Shown here piece by piece: positions 24,843 through 34,139 of a DNA stretch of 64,000 bases. Each line of letters opens with the position of its first letter. The first letter of the stretch is position 1. Source of the DNA: Catenuloplanes indicus (GTDB lineage: Bacteria; Actinomycetota; Actinomycetes; Mycobacteriales; Micromonosporaceae). The notes under the pieces were generated by a model. It was not told the DNA's origin and did no database searches. It saw only the letters and a program-made list of their open reading frames with translations. The stretch is taken from positions 6,262,001 to 6,326,000 of the forward strand of contig NZ_JAUSUZ010000001.1 of the NCBI RefSeq assembly GCF_030813715.1. Reading direction: 5' to 3'. The position numbers and the translations under genes are program-made.

Positions 24843-27036
24843 CCGAGAGCACGTTCTCGACCGCGGAGATCAGCTCCTGCTTGCGGAACGGCTTCTGCAG
24901 CAGCACCATGCCCGGGTCGAGCGTGCCCTTCTCGGCCAGCACCGGCGCGGCGTACCCGGACATGAACAGCACCGGCAGGCCCTCGCGGAGTTCGCGCAGC
25001 TGCTCGGCCAGCTCCGTGCCGGACATCTCGGGCATCATGATGTCGGTGATCAGCAGGTCGATGCGCCCGGTGTGCGCGCCCGCCTTCTTCATCGCCTCGT
25101 GCCCGTCCGCCGCGGTGATCACGTCGTAGCCGGACTTGCCGAGCATCCGGCGGACCACCTCGCGCAGGTCCGGCTCGTCGTCGACGACCAGGATGGTGCG
25201 CCGGCCATTCGTCTCCGCGCCGTTGCCGGGCACGGCCTCGTCCGGGCTCCGGCGCGGCTCCAGCAGGTCGTCCGCGGGCAGCATGATCACCACGGTGGTG
25301 CCCCGGCCCGGGTCGGACGAGATGTTGATCTCGCCGCCGGCCGCGTTCACCATGCCGTGCGCCACGGCCAGCCCCATGCCGGCGAACGAGACCGGGTCCT
25401 TGGTGGTGAAGAACGGCTCGAACGCGCGCTCCAGCACCTCCGGCGGCATGCCGGAACCGGTGTCGGTGACCCTGATCTTGACGTGCCGGCTGGGCCGCGC
25501 GCCCGGCGCGCTCTTCGTGCACGGCTCGGCCGTGATGCTGAGCCGGCCGCCGTGCGGCATCGCGTCGCGCGCGTTCAGCGCCAGGTTGACCAGCGTCTGC
25601 TCCAGCTGGCCCGGGTCCACCACCACCGGCGGCAGGTCCTGGTGCGTGTGCGTGGTGAGCGTGATGTCGTCGCCGAGTGAGTGGCTGAGCAGCGCGTAGA
25701 CGTCCGCGACGGTCCGCGAGATGTCGTGCCGCACCGGCCGGGCCACCTCGCGCCGCCCGAACGCCAGCAACTGCCGGGCGTACTCGCTGGCCCGGTCCAC
25801 GGTCTTGCGGATCTGCGCGATGTCGGTGAGCGCCTCGCGCACGCTGGCGCCGGTGACCGGCCCGCCCAGCTCCTCGGCCACGAACCCGGCGTGCGAGTCG
25901 ATGATCGCCAGCAGGTTGTTGAAGTGGTGCGCGACACCACCGGCCAGCTGGCCCACGCTTTCCAGCCGCTGCGCCGCGTTCAGCTCCTGCTGCAGGCGGG
26001 CGTGCTCGGCGTCGGCCGCGATCCGCGCGGTGGTGTCCACCACGGTGGCGGAGATCAGTGTCTCGGAGCCCACGTCGATCGGGGAGAGCGAGACCTCGGC
26101 CGGGAAGCAGCTGCCGTCCTTCCGTACCCCCTGAAGGTCTTGATCTGTCGATTCGGACCGGGGGAGCAGGTGCTCGACCGGCAGGCCCAGCACCTCCTCC
26201 GCGTCGTAGCCGAAGAGCCGTTCGGTCTCCGGGTTCACGAAGCGGATCAAGCCGTCCTCGCCGATCCCGATGATCCCGATCGGCAGCGCGTTCAGCAGGC
26301 CGCGGAACATGCTCTGCGCCCGGTTCGTCTCGCCGATGTCCCGGGAGAAGCCGGCCACGCCGATGATGTGGCCCTGCGCGTCCGCGATCGGCGAGATGGT
26401 GGCCGCGACGGTGATCAGCCGGCCGTCCTTGCACCGGCGGACCGCGGAGAACATCTCGACGTGACTGCCGGTGAGCGTCCGGCGGAACCGTTCCTCCTCC
26501 AGCTCCAGGCCGTCCGGCGGGAACAGCGTGCTGCGCGGGCGGCCCAGCATCTCCGCCGCGGTGTAGCCGTAGAGGCGTTCGGCAGCCGGATTCCAGATCG
26601 TGATCATGCCGTCCTGGTCGGCCGCGATGATCGCGTCGTGCGAGGACCGGACCAGCGCACCGACCAGGTTTATCGCGCCGGCGAGCTTGTCCTCCGTGCT
26701 CAGCCGGCGGATCGCGGCCGTGATGGTGAGCCCGTGCTCCTCCATGCTGTGCCACACCGTGACCGCGGCCGGGAACACCGTGCCGTCCGCGCAGCGGCAG
26801 CTCAGCTCGAAGCGGGCCGACCCGTTGTGCATCGTGGCGCCGAGATCGTGCCGGGGGCCGCCGAGCAGTCCGCCGGGCTCCGGGATGACGTCCTCGACCG
26901 GGCGGCCGAACAGCTCCTCCGGGCGGTAACCGAGCAACGTGCGTGTGCCGGCACCCGCGTCGGTGATCCGGCCGTCGAGCGAGAGTGAGAGCACGGCCTC
27001 GTCGCTGCCAGGCTCGGTGGTCCTGCCCATCTGCAC
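24832..27036 (-). CDS. Hybrid sensor histidine kinase with three PAS domains and a receiver
   Basis: 734 residues without clear membrane helices, so probably cytoplasmic. Three PAS domains in series (LSLSLDGRITDAGAGTRTLL; IIAADQDGMITIWNPAAERL; IIGIGEDGLIRFVNPETERL), then a kinase core with GQLAGGVAHHFNNLLAIIDS as phospho-acceptor, NLALNARDAM as N box, VTDTGSGMPPEVLERAFEPF and MGLAVAHGMVNAAGGEI. A C-terminal receiver (ILVVDDEPDLREVVRRML, aspartate in LLITDIMMPEMSG, lysine in LLQKPFRKQEL) completes it. No separate regulator is adjacent. A phosphorelay is implied, since the receiver has no output domain. Confidence 0.92.
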   Translation of the reverse strand: MQMGRTTEPGSDEAVLSLSLDGRITDAGAGTRTLLGYRPEELFGRPVEDVIPEPGGLLGGPRHDLGATMHNGSARFELSCRCADGTVFPAAVTVWHSMEEHGLTITAAIRRLSTEDKLAGAINLVGALVRSSHDAIIAADQDGMITIWNPAAERLYGYTAAEMLGRPRSTLFPPDGLELEEERFRRTLTGSHVEMFSAVRRCKDGRLITVAATISPIADAQGHIIGVAGFSRDIGETNRAQSMFRGLLNALPIGIIGIGEDGLIRFVNPETERLFGYDAEEVLGLPVEHLLPRSESTDQDLQGVRKDGSCFPAEVSLSPIDVGSETLISATVVDTTARIAADAEHARLQQELNAAQRLESVGQLAGGVAHHFNNLLAIIDSHAGFVAEELGGPVTGASVREALTDIAQIRKTVDRASEYARQLLAFGRREVARPVRHDISRTVADVYALLSHSLGDDITLTTHTHQDLPPVVVDPGQLEQTLVNLALNARDAMPHGGRLSITAEPCTKSAPGARPSRHVKIRVTDTGSGMPPEVLERAFEPFFTTKDPVSFAGMGLAVAHGMVNAAGGEINISSDPGRGTTVVIMLPADDLLEPRRSPDEAVPGNGAETNGRRTILVVDDEPDLREVVRRMLGKSGYDVITAADGHEAMKKAGAHTGRIDLLITDIMMPEMSGTELAEQLRELREGLPVLFMSGYAAPVLAEKGTLDPGMVLLQKPFRKQELISAVENVLSVSV

Positions 27037-27117
27037 CCCGCGCTCGTATCGTCGCAGTCAGTTACCTCAGGATAGGTACGGAAAGCGAGCCGATACGCGA
27101 AAAACGCAGATAAACGC

Positions 27118-27153
27118 ACGTACGCCCGGCCGCCGGGGCGACAGGGCGTACGT
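27118..27153 (-). terminator. Hairpin terminator after rpmB
   Basis: ACGTACGCCC (27118-27127) pairs with GGGCGTACGT (27144-27153) around a GC-rich loop. Read on the minus strand it starts 17 bases after the rpmB stop and runs into a T-rich GCGTTTATC. It ends the rpmB transcript ahead of the hybrid kinase gene. Confidence 0.75.
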
Positions 27154-27169
27154 CGAGCGAACCGGGAGA

Positions 27170-27361
27170 TTACGCCCGGGTGACCTTGCCGGCCTTGATG
27201 CACGAGGTGCAGGCCTGAACCTTGCGGGTGTTGCCGCCACCGGCGGGGGTGCGCACCGTCTGGATGTTCGGGTTCCAGCGGCGGTTGGTCCGCCGGTGCG
27301 AGTGGGACACGTTGTGGCCGAAGCCCGGCCCCTTGCCACAGACGTCGCAGACGCTAGCCAC
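27170..27361 (-). CDS. rpmB: 50S ribosomal protein L28 (zinc-binding form)
   Basis: 63 residues: [20 protein letters not shown] then [15 protein letters not shown], and a C-terminal [12 protein letters not shown]. The two CxxC pairs (C5/C8 and C-T-S-C near residue 52) make this the zinc-carrying C+ version. Many actinobacteria keep C+ and C- paralogues switched by zinc supply; whether a C- copy exists cannot be told from this window. It is divergent from the DAK2 gene and has its own terminator. From general actinobacterial gene order, rpmB next to DAK2-recG is conserved. Confidence 0.95.
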   Translation of the reverse strand: MASVCDVCGKGPGFGHNVSHSHRRTNRRWNPNIQTVRTPAGGGNTRKVQACTSCIKAGKVTRA

Positions 27362-27551
27362 GGAAGTCTCCTGCTGTCGATCGATTCGATGCTCTGCTCA
27401 TGACGACAGAACGCCACGAACAAGTCCCGCGGCGCGGGCCGCAGACATGAGGTCACCCGCGCACTAGGCCTAGGCAACCCGACCAGGCTACCCGACGCGC
27501 CCCCCGACCAGCGAATCGGGTCTCGGGGACCTTCCTGCCGCGAAACTGTCG

Positions 27552-27568
27552 GTGGCCGACTATAGGCT
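27552..27568 (+). promoter_or_regulatory. Possible leaderless promoter of the DAK2 gene
   Basis: A TAGGCT box in ACTATAGGCT ends about 6 bases before GTG 27575, with no ribosome binding site between. That spacing suits a transcript starting at the GTG. Position is approximate to a few bases. Confidence 0.45.
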
Positions 27569-27574
27569 TTTTCC

Positions 27575-29185
27575 GTGCTCGACACCCTGGACGCGACGGT
27601 CGTGCGCCGCTGGAGCGGCGCCGGGCTGACCGCGCTCCGGGCACACCAGCGCGAGATCGACGAGCTGAACGTCTATCCGGTGCCCGACGGTGACACCGGC
27701 ACCAACCTGGTCCTCACGCTCACCTCCGCGCAGCGCGCGCTCGCGCTCGATCTGGACAACTCGGCCGAGGCCGGCCGCACCGCGCACGGTCACGCGCTGC
27801 ACCTGTTGGCCCGCGGCGCGCTGCTCGGCGCGCGCGGCAACTCCGGTGTGATCATCTCCCAGGTGCTGCGCGGCCTGGCCGACTCGCTGGCCGACGAGCC
27901 CGAGGTGCGCGGCCGGCAGCTCGCCACGGCGCTGCGCGCGGCCACCGCGGCGGCCTACTCCGCCGTCGCCGAGCCGGTCGAGGGCACCGTGCTGTCCGTG
28001 CTGTCCGCGGCCGCGGACGGCGCCGCCCGCGCCGATACCGACGACGTGGCCGCGGTGGCCCGCGCCGCGTCCGAGGCCGCCGGCGTCGCGCTGGCCCGCA
28101 CGCCGGAGCAGTTGCCGGTGCTGGCCCGGGCCGGTGTGGTCGACGCCGGCGGCCGCGGCCTGTGCCTGCTGCTGGACGCGCTGGCCGAGTCGTTGCGCGG
28201 CGACCCGGCCCCGGTCGAGGAGCCGCCGGTCCCGCCGTCGCCGCACCCGCGCCCGCCGGCCACCCCGCGGGAGACCGGCTCCCCCGACTTCGCCTACGAG
28301 GTGCAATACCTGCTGGACGCGGAGCACGACGCGATCGACCTGCTCCGGCGCACGCTCCGCGGGCTGGGCGACTCGCTGGTCGTGGTCGGCTCCGGCGGCC
28401 GTCCGCCGGTCTGGCACGTGCACGTGCACGTCAACGACGTGGGCGCCGCCATCGAGGCCGGTGTGGTCGCCGGCCGCCCGCACCAGATCACGGTCACCCG
28501 CTTCGCCGATCACGTCGCCGCGCTGCCCGCGCCACCGGCCCGCGCCCGCGCGGCCGTGGTGATGGCCGACGGGCCCGGCCTCGCCGCGCTCTACACCGGC
28601 GAGGGCGCGATCGTGGTCGGCGGCAACCCGTCGCCGCGCGAGCTGCTGGCCGCGATCGACGGCAGCGACGCCGAGGAGATCGTGCTGCTGCCGAACGACG
28701 GCGACACCCGCGCGGTCGCGGTCGCGGCGGCGCGCGAGGTGTCCGGCCCGCGGGTGACCGTGGTGCCGACCCGTTCGCCGGTGCAGACGCTGGCCGCGCT
28801 CGCGGTGCGCGACGACGCCCGTCGCTTCGAGGACGACGTGATCGCGATGGCCGAGGCCGCCGGTGCCTGCCGCTGGGCCGAGGTGACCAGGGCCAGCCGG
28901 GAGGCGCTGACCATGGCCGGGCGATGCCGGGCCGGTGACGCGCTCGGCCTGATCGAGGGCGAGGTCGCGCTGATCGGGGCGGATCTCACCGCGGTCGGCA
29001 CCGAGCTGCTCGACCGGCTGCTCGGCGGCGGCGGTGAGTTGATCACGCTGCTCTTCGGCGCGGACGCGCCACCCGGGCTGGAGCCGGCGCTGCGCGCACA
29101 CCTGGCTTCCCGCTGGCCGTACGTGGAGGCGCGCGGCTACGACGGCGGCCAGCCCGTCTACCCCCTGCTGATCGGCGTGGAGTGA
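27575..29185 (+). CDS. DAK2-domain kinase, fatty-acid kinase FakA-like
   Basis: 536 residues. The N-terminal DAK2 nucleotide-binding domain shows LNVYPVPDGDTGTNLVLTL, RGALLGARGNSGVIISQVLR, PVEGTVLSVLSAA and VVDAGGRGLCLLLDAL. The middle and C-terminal parts (WHVHVHVNDVGAAIEAG; GGNPSPRELLAAID; LLPNDGDTRAVA) match the FakA/YloV family, which in Firmicutes phosphorylates fatty acids bound to FakB. No fakB is in the window. A role in fatty-acid activation is an inference from the family. It starts with GTG and ends five bases before recG, so the two form an operon. Confidence 0.88.
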   Translation: MLDTLDATVVRRWSGAGLTALRAHQREIDELNVYPVPDGDTGTNLVLTLTSAQRALALDLDNSAEAGRTAHGHALHLLARGALLGARGNSGVIISQVLRGLADSLADEPEVRGRQLATALRAATAAAYSAVAEPVEGTVLSVLSAAADGAARADTDDVAAVARAASEAAGVALARTPEQLPVLARAGVVDAGGRGLCLLLDALAESLRGDPAPVEEPPVPPSPHPRPPATPRETGSPDFAYEVQYLLDAEHDAIDLLRRTLRGLGDSLVVVGSGGRPPVWHVHVHVNDVGAAIEAGVVAGRPHQITVTRFADHVAALPAPPARARAAVVMADGPGLAALYTGEGAIVVGGNPSPRELLAAIDGSDAEEIVLLPNDGDTRAVAVAAAREVSGPRVTVVPTRSPVQTLAALAVRDDARRFEDDVIAMAEAAGACRWAEVTRASREALTMAGRCRAGDALGLIEGEVALIGADLTAVGTELLDRLLGGGGELITLLFGADAPPGLEPALRAHLASRWPYVEARGYDGGQPVYPLLIGVE

Positions 29186-29189
29186 ACGC

Positions 29190-31376
29190 ATGACGGAGAC
29201 GGCCGTCACGGTCGACACCCCCTTGGAGAAGGTCCTCGGCGCGAAGTCGGCGAAGCCGCTGGCCGAGAAGCTCAATCTGCATACCGCGGGTGACCTGCTC
29301 TATCATTTCCCCCGCCGGCACGACCAGCGCGGCGAGCACACCGACATCCGCGGGCTGGAGGTCGGCGAGGACGTCACGATCATGGCGCAGGTCAAGCGGG
29401 TCGAGTCGCGCCAGATGCGCCAGCGCCGCGGCTCGCTGCTGGAGGTGCTGGTCGGCGACGACACCGGCAACACGATCTCGCTGACGTTCTTCAGCCAGCC
29501 GTGGCGGCAGCGCGAGCTGAAACCGGGCGTGTGGGGCATGTTCGCCGGCAAGGTCACCGACTTCCGCGGCAAGCGCCAGCTCAACAGCCCGGAATACCTG
29601 CTGCTCGACGGCGACGGCGAGACCGGCGACGTGGAGGACTTCGCGGGCGCGTTCATCTCGGTCTACCCGGCAGCGGCCGCGGTGCCGACCTGGACCGTCG
29701 CGAAGGCCGTGCAGACCGTGCTCGACGTGATCACCATGCCGGAGGACCCGCTGCCCGCCCGGGTGCGCGGCGAGCACGGCCTGATGGGCCTGGATCGCGC
29801 GCTCCGCGAGATCCACAAGCCGACCGACGAGTCCGACCTATACCGCGCCAAGCACCGCCTGAAGTGGGACGAGGCGTTCGCGGTGCAGCTCACGCTGGTC
29901 CAGCGGAAGGTGCGGGCCGCGTCCTGGCCGGCCCGCCCGCGCCCGCGCCGCGCGGGTGGCCTGCTGGAGCGGTTCGACGCCGCGATGCCGTTCGAGCTGA
30001 CCGAGGGCCAGTCCAAGGTCGGCGAGGAGATCGCGTCCGACCTGGGCACGCCGCACCCGATGCACCGGCTGCTGCAGGGCGAGGTCGGCTCCGGCAAGAC
30101 GTTGGTCGCGGTGCGCGCGATGCTCCAGGTGGTGGACGCGGGCGGCCAGGCCGTGCTGCTCGCGCCGACCGAGGTCCTGGCCGCGCAGCACTACCGCGGC
30201 ATCGCGGAGCTGCTCGGCCCGCTCGGTCGCGCCGGCGAGCTCGACTCCGACCCGGACGCGACCCGGCTCACGCTGGTCACCGGCTCGCTCGGCGCGAAGG
30301 CGAGACGCGCCGCGCTGGCCGAGGTCTCCTCCGGCCAGGCCGGCATCGTGGTCGGCACGCACGCGCTGCTCTACGAGGGCGTCGACTTCAAGGACCTGGG
30401 CCTGGTCGTGGTGGACGAGCAGCACCGCTTCGGCGTCGAGCAGCGGGACGCGCTGCGCGCCAAGGCCGCGCAGCCGCCACACGTGCTGGTGATGACCGCC
30501 ACGCCGATCCCGCGCACGGTCGCGATGACGGTCTTCGGCGACCTGGAGGTGTCCGTCCTGGCCCAGCTGCCGCGCGGCCGCTCCCCGATCGCGTCGCACG
30601 TGGTGCCGACCGCGGAGAAGCCCGCGTTCTTCGAGCGCGCCTGGCGGCGCATGCGCGAGGAGGTGCAGAAGGGCCACCAGGGGTACGTGGTGTGTCCGCG
30701 CATCGGCTCGGAGGACGGCGACGACGACGTCGAGCCGCCCGCCGACGGCTCGGACGCGAAGCGCCCGCCGATCGCAGTGCTGGAGGTGGCGCCGATTCTG
30801 GCGGAGGACTTCCTGAAGGGCGTGCGGATCGGCATCCTGCACGGCAAGCTGCCGGCCGACGAGAAGGACGCGGTGATGCGCGCCTACGCGGCCGGTGACC
30901 TCGACGTGCTGATCGCCACCACGGTGATCGAGGTCGGCGTGAACGTGCCGAACGCGACCGTCATGATCGTGCTGGACGCGGACCGGTTCGGCGTCTCCCA
31001 GCTGCACCAGCTGCGCGGCCGGGTCGGCCGGGGCAGCGCGGCCGGCCTCTGCCTGCTGGTCACGGACGCGCTGGAGGGTACGCCCGCCCGGCAGCGGCTG
31101 GACGCGGTCGCCTCCACCACGGACGGTTTCCGGCTGGCCGAGCTCGACCTGGAGCAGCGCCGCGAGGGCGACGTGCTGGGCGCCGCACAGTCCGGCCGCC
31201 GCTCCCACCTGCGGCTGCTGTCGCTGCTGCGGGACCAGAAACTGATCGCGGAGGCCCGGGCGGAGGCGCTGTCGCTGGTCCGGGACGATCCGGAGCTGGA
31301 CCGGCATCCCGCGCTGGCCGCGTCCGTGGCCGCGCTGGTCGACGACGAGCGCGCCGAATACCTGGAGAAGGGCTGA
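29190..31376 (+). CDS. recG: ATP-dependent DNA helicase RecG
   Basis: 728 residues, full length. Reverses stalled replication forks and processes recombination intermediates. N-terminal wedge/OB domain (TAGDLLYHFPRRHDQR; VGDDTGNTISLTFFSQPW), helicase motif I GEVGSGKTLVAVRAML, motif II VVVDEQHRFGVEQRD (DEQH), motif III MTATPIPRTVAM, motif V ATTVIEVGVNVPNATVM and VI QLHQLRGRVGRG. A ~20-residue acidic insert (EDGDDDVEPPADGSDAKR) lies between the two RecA folds, as in other actinobacterial RecG. Ends three bases before the DUF952 gene. Confidence 0.97.
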   Translation: MTETAVTVDTPLEKVLGAKSAKPLAEKLNLHTAGDLLYHFPRRHDQRGEHTDIRGLEVGEDVTIMAQVKRVESRQMRQRRGSLLEVLVGDDTGNTISLTFFSQPWRQRELKPGVWGMFAGKVTDFRGKRQLNSPEYLLLDGDGETGDVEDFAGAFISVYPAAAAVPTWTVAKAVQTVLDVITMPEDPLPARVRGEHGLMGLDRALREIHKPTDESDLYRAKHRLKWDEAFAVQLTLVQRKVRAASWPARPRPRRAGGLLERFDAAMPFELTEGQSKVGEEIASDLGTPHPMHRLLQGEVGSGKTLVAVRAMLQVVDAGGQAVLLAPTEVLAAQHYRGIAELLGPLGRAGELDSDPDATRLTLVTGSLGAKARRAALAEVSSGQAGIVVGTHALLYEGVDFKDLGLVVVDEQHRFGVEQRDALRAKAAQPPHVLVMTATPIPRTVAMTVFGDLEVSVLAQLPRGRSPIASHVVPTAEKPAFFERAWRRMREEVQKGHQGYVVCPRIGSEDGDDDVEPPADGSDAKRPPIAVLEVAPILAEDFLKGVRIGILHGKLPADEKDAVMRAYAAGDLDVLIATTVIEVGVNVPNATVMIVLDADRFGVSQLHQLRGRVGRGSAAGLCLLVTDALEGTPARQRLDAVASTTDGFRLAELDLEQRREGDVLGAAQSGRRSHLRLLSLLRDQKLIAEARAEALSLVRDDPELDRHPALAASVAALVDDERAEYLEKG

Positions 31377-31379
31377 CCC

Positions 31380-31718
31380 ATGATCCTGCACTTCTGCACC
31401 GCCACCGCCTGGGCGGCCGCGCAGCGCACGGGGGATTACACGGCGGACTCGCTGGCCACCGAGGGCTTCATCCACTGCTCGACGGCCGCGCAGGTGCACG
31501 TGCCCGCGACCATGCTGGCCCGCGGCCGTACCGACCTGGTGCTGCTGGAGATCGACGAGTCCCGGCTGCCGGAGCCGCCGCGCTGGGAGCCCGGCGAGGG
31601 TACGGACATGGAGTTCCCGCACGTCTACGGCCCGATCCCGGTGCATGCGGTGATCGCGGTGCATCCGTACCCGCCGGAGCCGGACGGCTCCTTCGCACCC
31701 CCGAAGGGACTCGTGTGA
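31380..31718 (+). CDS. DUF952 family protein
   Basis: 112 residues matching DUF952: MILHFCTATAWAAAQRTGDY, the FIHCSTAAQVHVPA block with conserved His-Cys-Ser, LLEIDESRLPEPPRWE, and the FPHVYGPIPVHAVIAV strand near the end. The fold is related to ADP-ribosyl-transferring or -cleaving enzymes in some classifications, but no activity is established for the family. Start follows recG by three bases; the stop overlaps the rsmD start by four (GTGA). Operon member. Confidence 0.88.
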   Translation: MILHFCTATAWAAAQRTGDYTADSLATEGFIHCSTAAQVHVPATMLARGRTDLVLLEIDESRLPEPPRWEPGEGTDMEFPHVYGPIPVHAVIAVHPYPPEPDGSFAPPKGLV

Positions 31719-32278
31719 CCAGGATCGTCGCCGGTGCGCTCGGCGGGCGGCGGCTCACCGTGCCCACCGGCTCGCACACCCGCCCCACCTCCGACCGGGT
31801 ACGCGAGGCGCTGTTCAACACGCTGGAGACGCTGATCGACCTGGACGGCGCGCGGGTCGCGGACCTGTACGCCGGCTCCGGCGCGGTCGGCCTGGAGGCG
31901 CTGTCCCGGGGCGCCGCGCACGCGCTGCTGATCGAGCACGACGCGAAGGCCGGGCGGATCATCCGGAGCAACATCGCGGCGCTCGACGCGCGGGACCGGG
32001 CCGTCCTCCAGTCCGCGAAGGTCGGCACCGCGCTGGCCGCCGGGCCGGCCGGTGAACCCTACGACCTGGTGTTCGCGGACCCGCCGTACCCGATGACCGA
32101 TCTTGAGGTGCTGGAGATGCTGGCCGCGCTGCTGGAGCACGGCTGGCTCGCGGAGGACGCGCTGGTGGTCGTCGAGCGGTCCAGCCGGGGTGCCGGCCTG
32201 GCCTGGGTGGAGGGCATCACTGCGGTCCGCAGCCGGAAGTACGGCGAGACTACTCTTTGGTACGGTCGCCGATCATGA
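31715..32278 (+). CDS. rsmD: 16S rRNA (guanine966-N2)-methyltransferase RsmD
   Basis: 187 residues. Binds S-adenosylmethionine at [18 protein letters not shown] and has the catalytic DPPY motif in [10 protein letters not shown]. The opening [20 protein letters not shown] with [13 protein letters not shown] is the family signature. Methylates G966 of 16S rRNA during 30S assembly. Starts with GTG overlapping DUF952 and ends in ATGA with coaD; the rsmD-coaD pair is one of the most conserved in bacteria. Confidence 0.96.
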   Translation: MTRIVAGALGGRRLTVPTGSHTRPTSDRVREALFNTLETLIDLDGARVADLYAGSGAVGLEALSRGAAHALLIEHDAKAGRIIRSNIAALDARDRAVLQSAKVGTALAAGPAGEPYDLVFADPPYPMTDLEVLEMLAALLEHGWLAEDALVVVERSSRGAGLAWVEGITAVRSRKYGETTLWYGRRS

Positions 32279-32754
32279 CGAGCGCTGTGTGCCCCGGATC
32301 CTTCGATCCCGTGACCAACGGCCATCTGGACATCATCGGCCGCGCCAGCCGGCTCTTCGACGAGGTGATCGTCGGAGTGCTGATCAACCAGTCCAAGCTC
32401 GGCCTCTTCACCATCGAGGAGCGCATCGAGCTGCTCACCGAGGTGACCTCCTCGTACGGCAACGTGCGGGTGGCGTCGTTCCAGGGTCTGCTGGTCGACT
32501 TCTGCCGGGCGCAGCAGGCGGGCGTGGTGGTGAAGGGCCTGCGCGCGGTCAGCGACTTCGACTACGAGCTGCAGATGGCTCAGATGAACATCGGGCTGGC
32601 CGGCGTGGAGACGCTGTTCATGCCGACGAACCCGCTGTATTCGTTCCTCTCGTCCAGCCTGGTCAAGGAGGTGGCGAAGTGGGGCGGCGACGTCTCCGCG
32701 CACGTACCCGACCTGGTGGACCGTCGGCTGCGGGCACGTTTGCGCCAGGTGTGA
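32275..32754 (+). CDS. coaD: Phosphopantetheine adenylyltransferase
   Basis: 159 residues. Transfers AMP from ATP to 4'-phosphopantetheine in coenzyme A synthesis. [19 protein letters not shown] carries the T/HxGH nucleotidyl-transfer motif; [20 protein letters not shown] and [19 protein letters not shown] are also diagnostic. ATG 32275 overlaps the rsmD stop by four bases, which fixes the start. A ~160-base gap then separates it from sepIVA. Confidence 0.97.
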   Translation: MTSAVCPGSFDPVTNGHLDIIGRASRLFDEVIVGVLINQSKLGLFTIEERIELLTEVTSSYGNVRVASFQGLLVDFCRAQQAGVVVKGLRAVSDFDYELQMAQMNIGLAGVETLFMPTNPLYSFLSSSLVKEVAKWGGDVSAHVPDLVDRRLRARLRQV

Positions 32755-32918
32755 CTTCTGGCAAACCGCCCCTACCGGCGAACAGCGCGAACGGTAACGA
32801 GATGGCGACGGATCCGACGCGCCGATGAGCGGGGTTTCGCCGCAACGGGCGCCGGGGCCGCATGATGGTGAGGCAGAACGGCGGAGTGGCCGCAGTCAGT
32901 GACAGGAGTGAGGCGCCG

Positions 32919-33437
32919 GTGGACCCGTCCGACCGTATGGACCCGCTCGACCGCATCGACGAGATCATCAACATCGTGGAGCAGGCCCGCTCCGTGCCGA
33001 TGTCCCGGACGAATTGCATGGTCGAGCGCGGCGAGATGATCGGCATGCTGGAGGACCTGCGCGCCGAGCTCCCCACGGATCTGCGCAAGGCCGCCGCGCT
33101 GCTGGAGGAGCGCGACCGGATAATCGACAAGGGCCGCAGCGAGGCCGAGCGGATCATCTCGGAGGGCGAGGCCGAGCACGCCCGCCTGGTCTCGGTGAAC
33201 GAGATCACGGTCTCCGCGGAGCACGAGGGCGCCCGGATCGTCGCGGAGGCGCGCGCCGAGGCGCAGCGGCTGCGCGAGGAGGTCGACGACTACGTCGACA
33301 CCGCGCTGGCCAACTTCGAGCAGTTCCTGACACGCGCACTGGCGTCGATCGAGCGCGGCCGGGACAAGATGCACGCGCTGCGCGAGATCGGCTCGTTCGC
33401 CGGACCCGACGAGGGCGAGCGCCCACTCCCGTTCTAG
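32919..33437 (+). CDS. sepIVA: SepIVA-like DivIVA-family septation protein
   Basis: About 172 residues, mostly coiled coil. DRIDEIINIVEQARSVPMSR with NCMVERGEMIGMLEDLRAEL at the front, then a long heptad-rich helix with repeated Ala/Glu/Arg (ERDRIIDKGRSEAERIISEG; VAEARAEAQRLREEVDDYV). This matches mycobacterial SepIVA, a cell-division and septation factor related to DivIVA, and its place before yceD-rpmF-rnc is the same as in M. tuberculosis (Rv2927c). GTG 32919 is preferred for its AGGAG site at 32904-32909; the frame also opens at ATG 32862. Acts at the membrane or septum by family analogy. Confidence 0.85.
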   Translation: MDPSDRMDPLDRIDEIINIVEQARSVPMSRTNCMVERGEMIGMLEDLRAELPTDLRKAAALLEERDRIIDKGRSEAERIISEGEAEHARLVSVNEITVSAEHEGARIVAEARAEAQRLREEVDDYVDTALANFEQFLTRALASIERGRDKMHALREIGSFAGPDEGERPLPF

Positions 33438-33525
33438 CCTGGGGCGATTCGACGCTGGGGTTGCCGGTCGGGTAACCTTTTTCGTCGGCTGTCCGCACGG
33501 CCGGAGACCGCTGTGCCTCCAGCTG

Positions 33526-33570
33526 CGCTACAGAGGGTCGCCTACAGAGAATCGCCTACAGAGAATCGCC
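33526..33570 (+). repeat. Tandem 14-bp repeats in the yceD leader
   Basis: CGCTACAGAGGGT (33526-33538), CGCCTACAGAGAAT (33539-33552) and CGCCTACAGAGAAT (33553-33566), then CGCC directly before the yceD ATG. The last repeat places a purine-rich AGAGAA where the ribosome binding site should be, so repeat number changes would add or remove such sites. Confidence 0.8.
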
Positions 33571-34134
33571 ATGCCTAAGAACCCTGAGAATCACCTCGAC
33601 CCCCGGTCGCCGCTCGTGCTCGACACCGTCGAGCTGCCGCGCCGTCCTGGTGCCATGCGTGAGATCAGCCGGGTGGTCGAGGCGCCGGCGGATCTCGGCG
33701 TGGAGATGATCGGTGTGCCGAAGGGCGCCGAGATCAGCCTGGACCTGCGGCTGGAGTCGGTGTCCGAGGGCGTGCTCGTGTCCGGGTCCGTGTCCGGGCC
33801 GATCACCGGCGAGTGCGGCCGATGCCTCCGCACGATCGACGACTCGCTGACCGTCACGATCCAGGAGCTGTACGCGTACGAGAACAGCGTCACGGACGAG
33901 ACGACCGACGAGGATGAAGTTGGCCGGATGCAGGGCGATCTGATCGACCTGGAGCCGGCCGTGCGGGACGCGGTGGTGCTGGCCCTGCCGACCAACCCGC
34001 TGTGCCGCGACGACTGCCCAGGGTTGTGCTCCGAGTGCGGGGTGCACTGGGACGACCTGCCCGACGATCACAATCACGATCAGGTCGACCCACGCTGGGC
34101 CGCCTTGCACAACCTGACCAACACCGAGGAGTAA
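33571..34134 (+). CDS. yceD: DUF177 / YceD family protein
   Basis: 187 residues. The family pattern is visible: LVLDTVELPRRPGAMREISR, LDLRLESVSEGVLVSGSVSG, GECGRCLRTIDDSLTVTI, and the C-terminal zinc-ribbon-like LCRDDCPGLCSECGVHWDDL. YceD proteins are linked to 23S rRNA accumulation, and the gene is co-transcribed with rpmF in most bacteria. Here rpmF starts five bases after the stop. A TAACCT element near 33471 is a candidate -10 box. Confidence 0.93.
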   Translation: MPKNPENHLDPRSPLVLDTVELPRRPGAMREISRVVEAPADLGVEMIGVPKGAEISLDLRLESVSEGVLVSGSVSGPITGECGRCLRTIDDSLTVTIQELYAYENSVTDETTDEDEVGRMQGDLIDLEPAVRDAVVLALPTNPLCRDDCPGLCSECGVHWDDLPDDHNHDQVDPRWAALHNLTNTEE

Positions 34135-34139
34135 TTACC

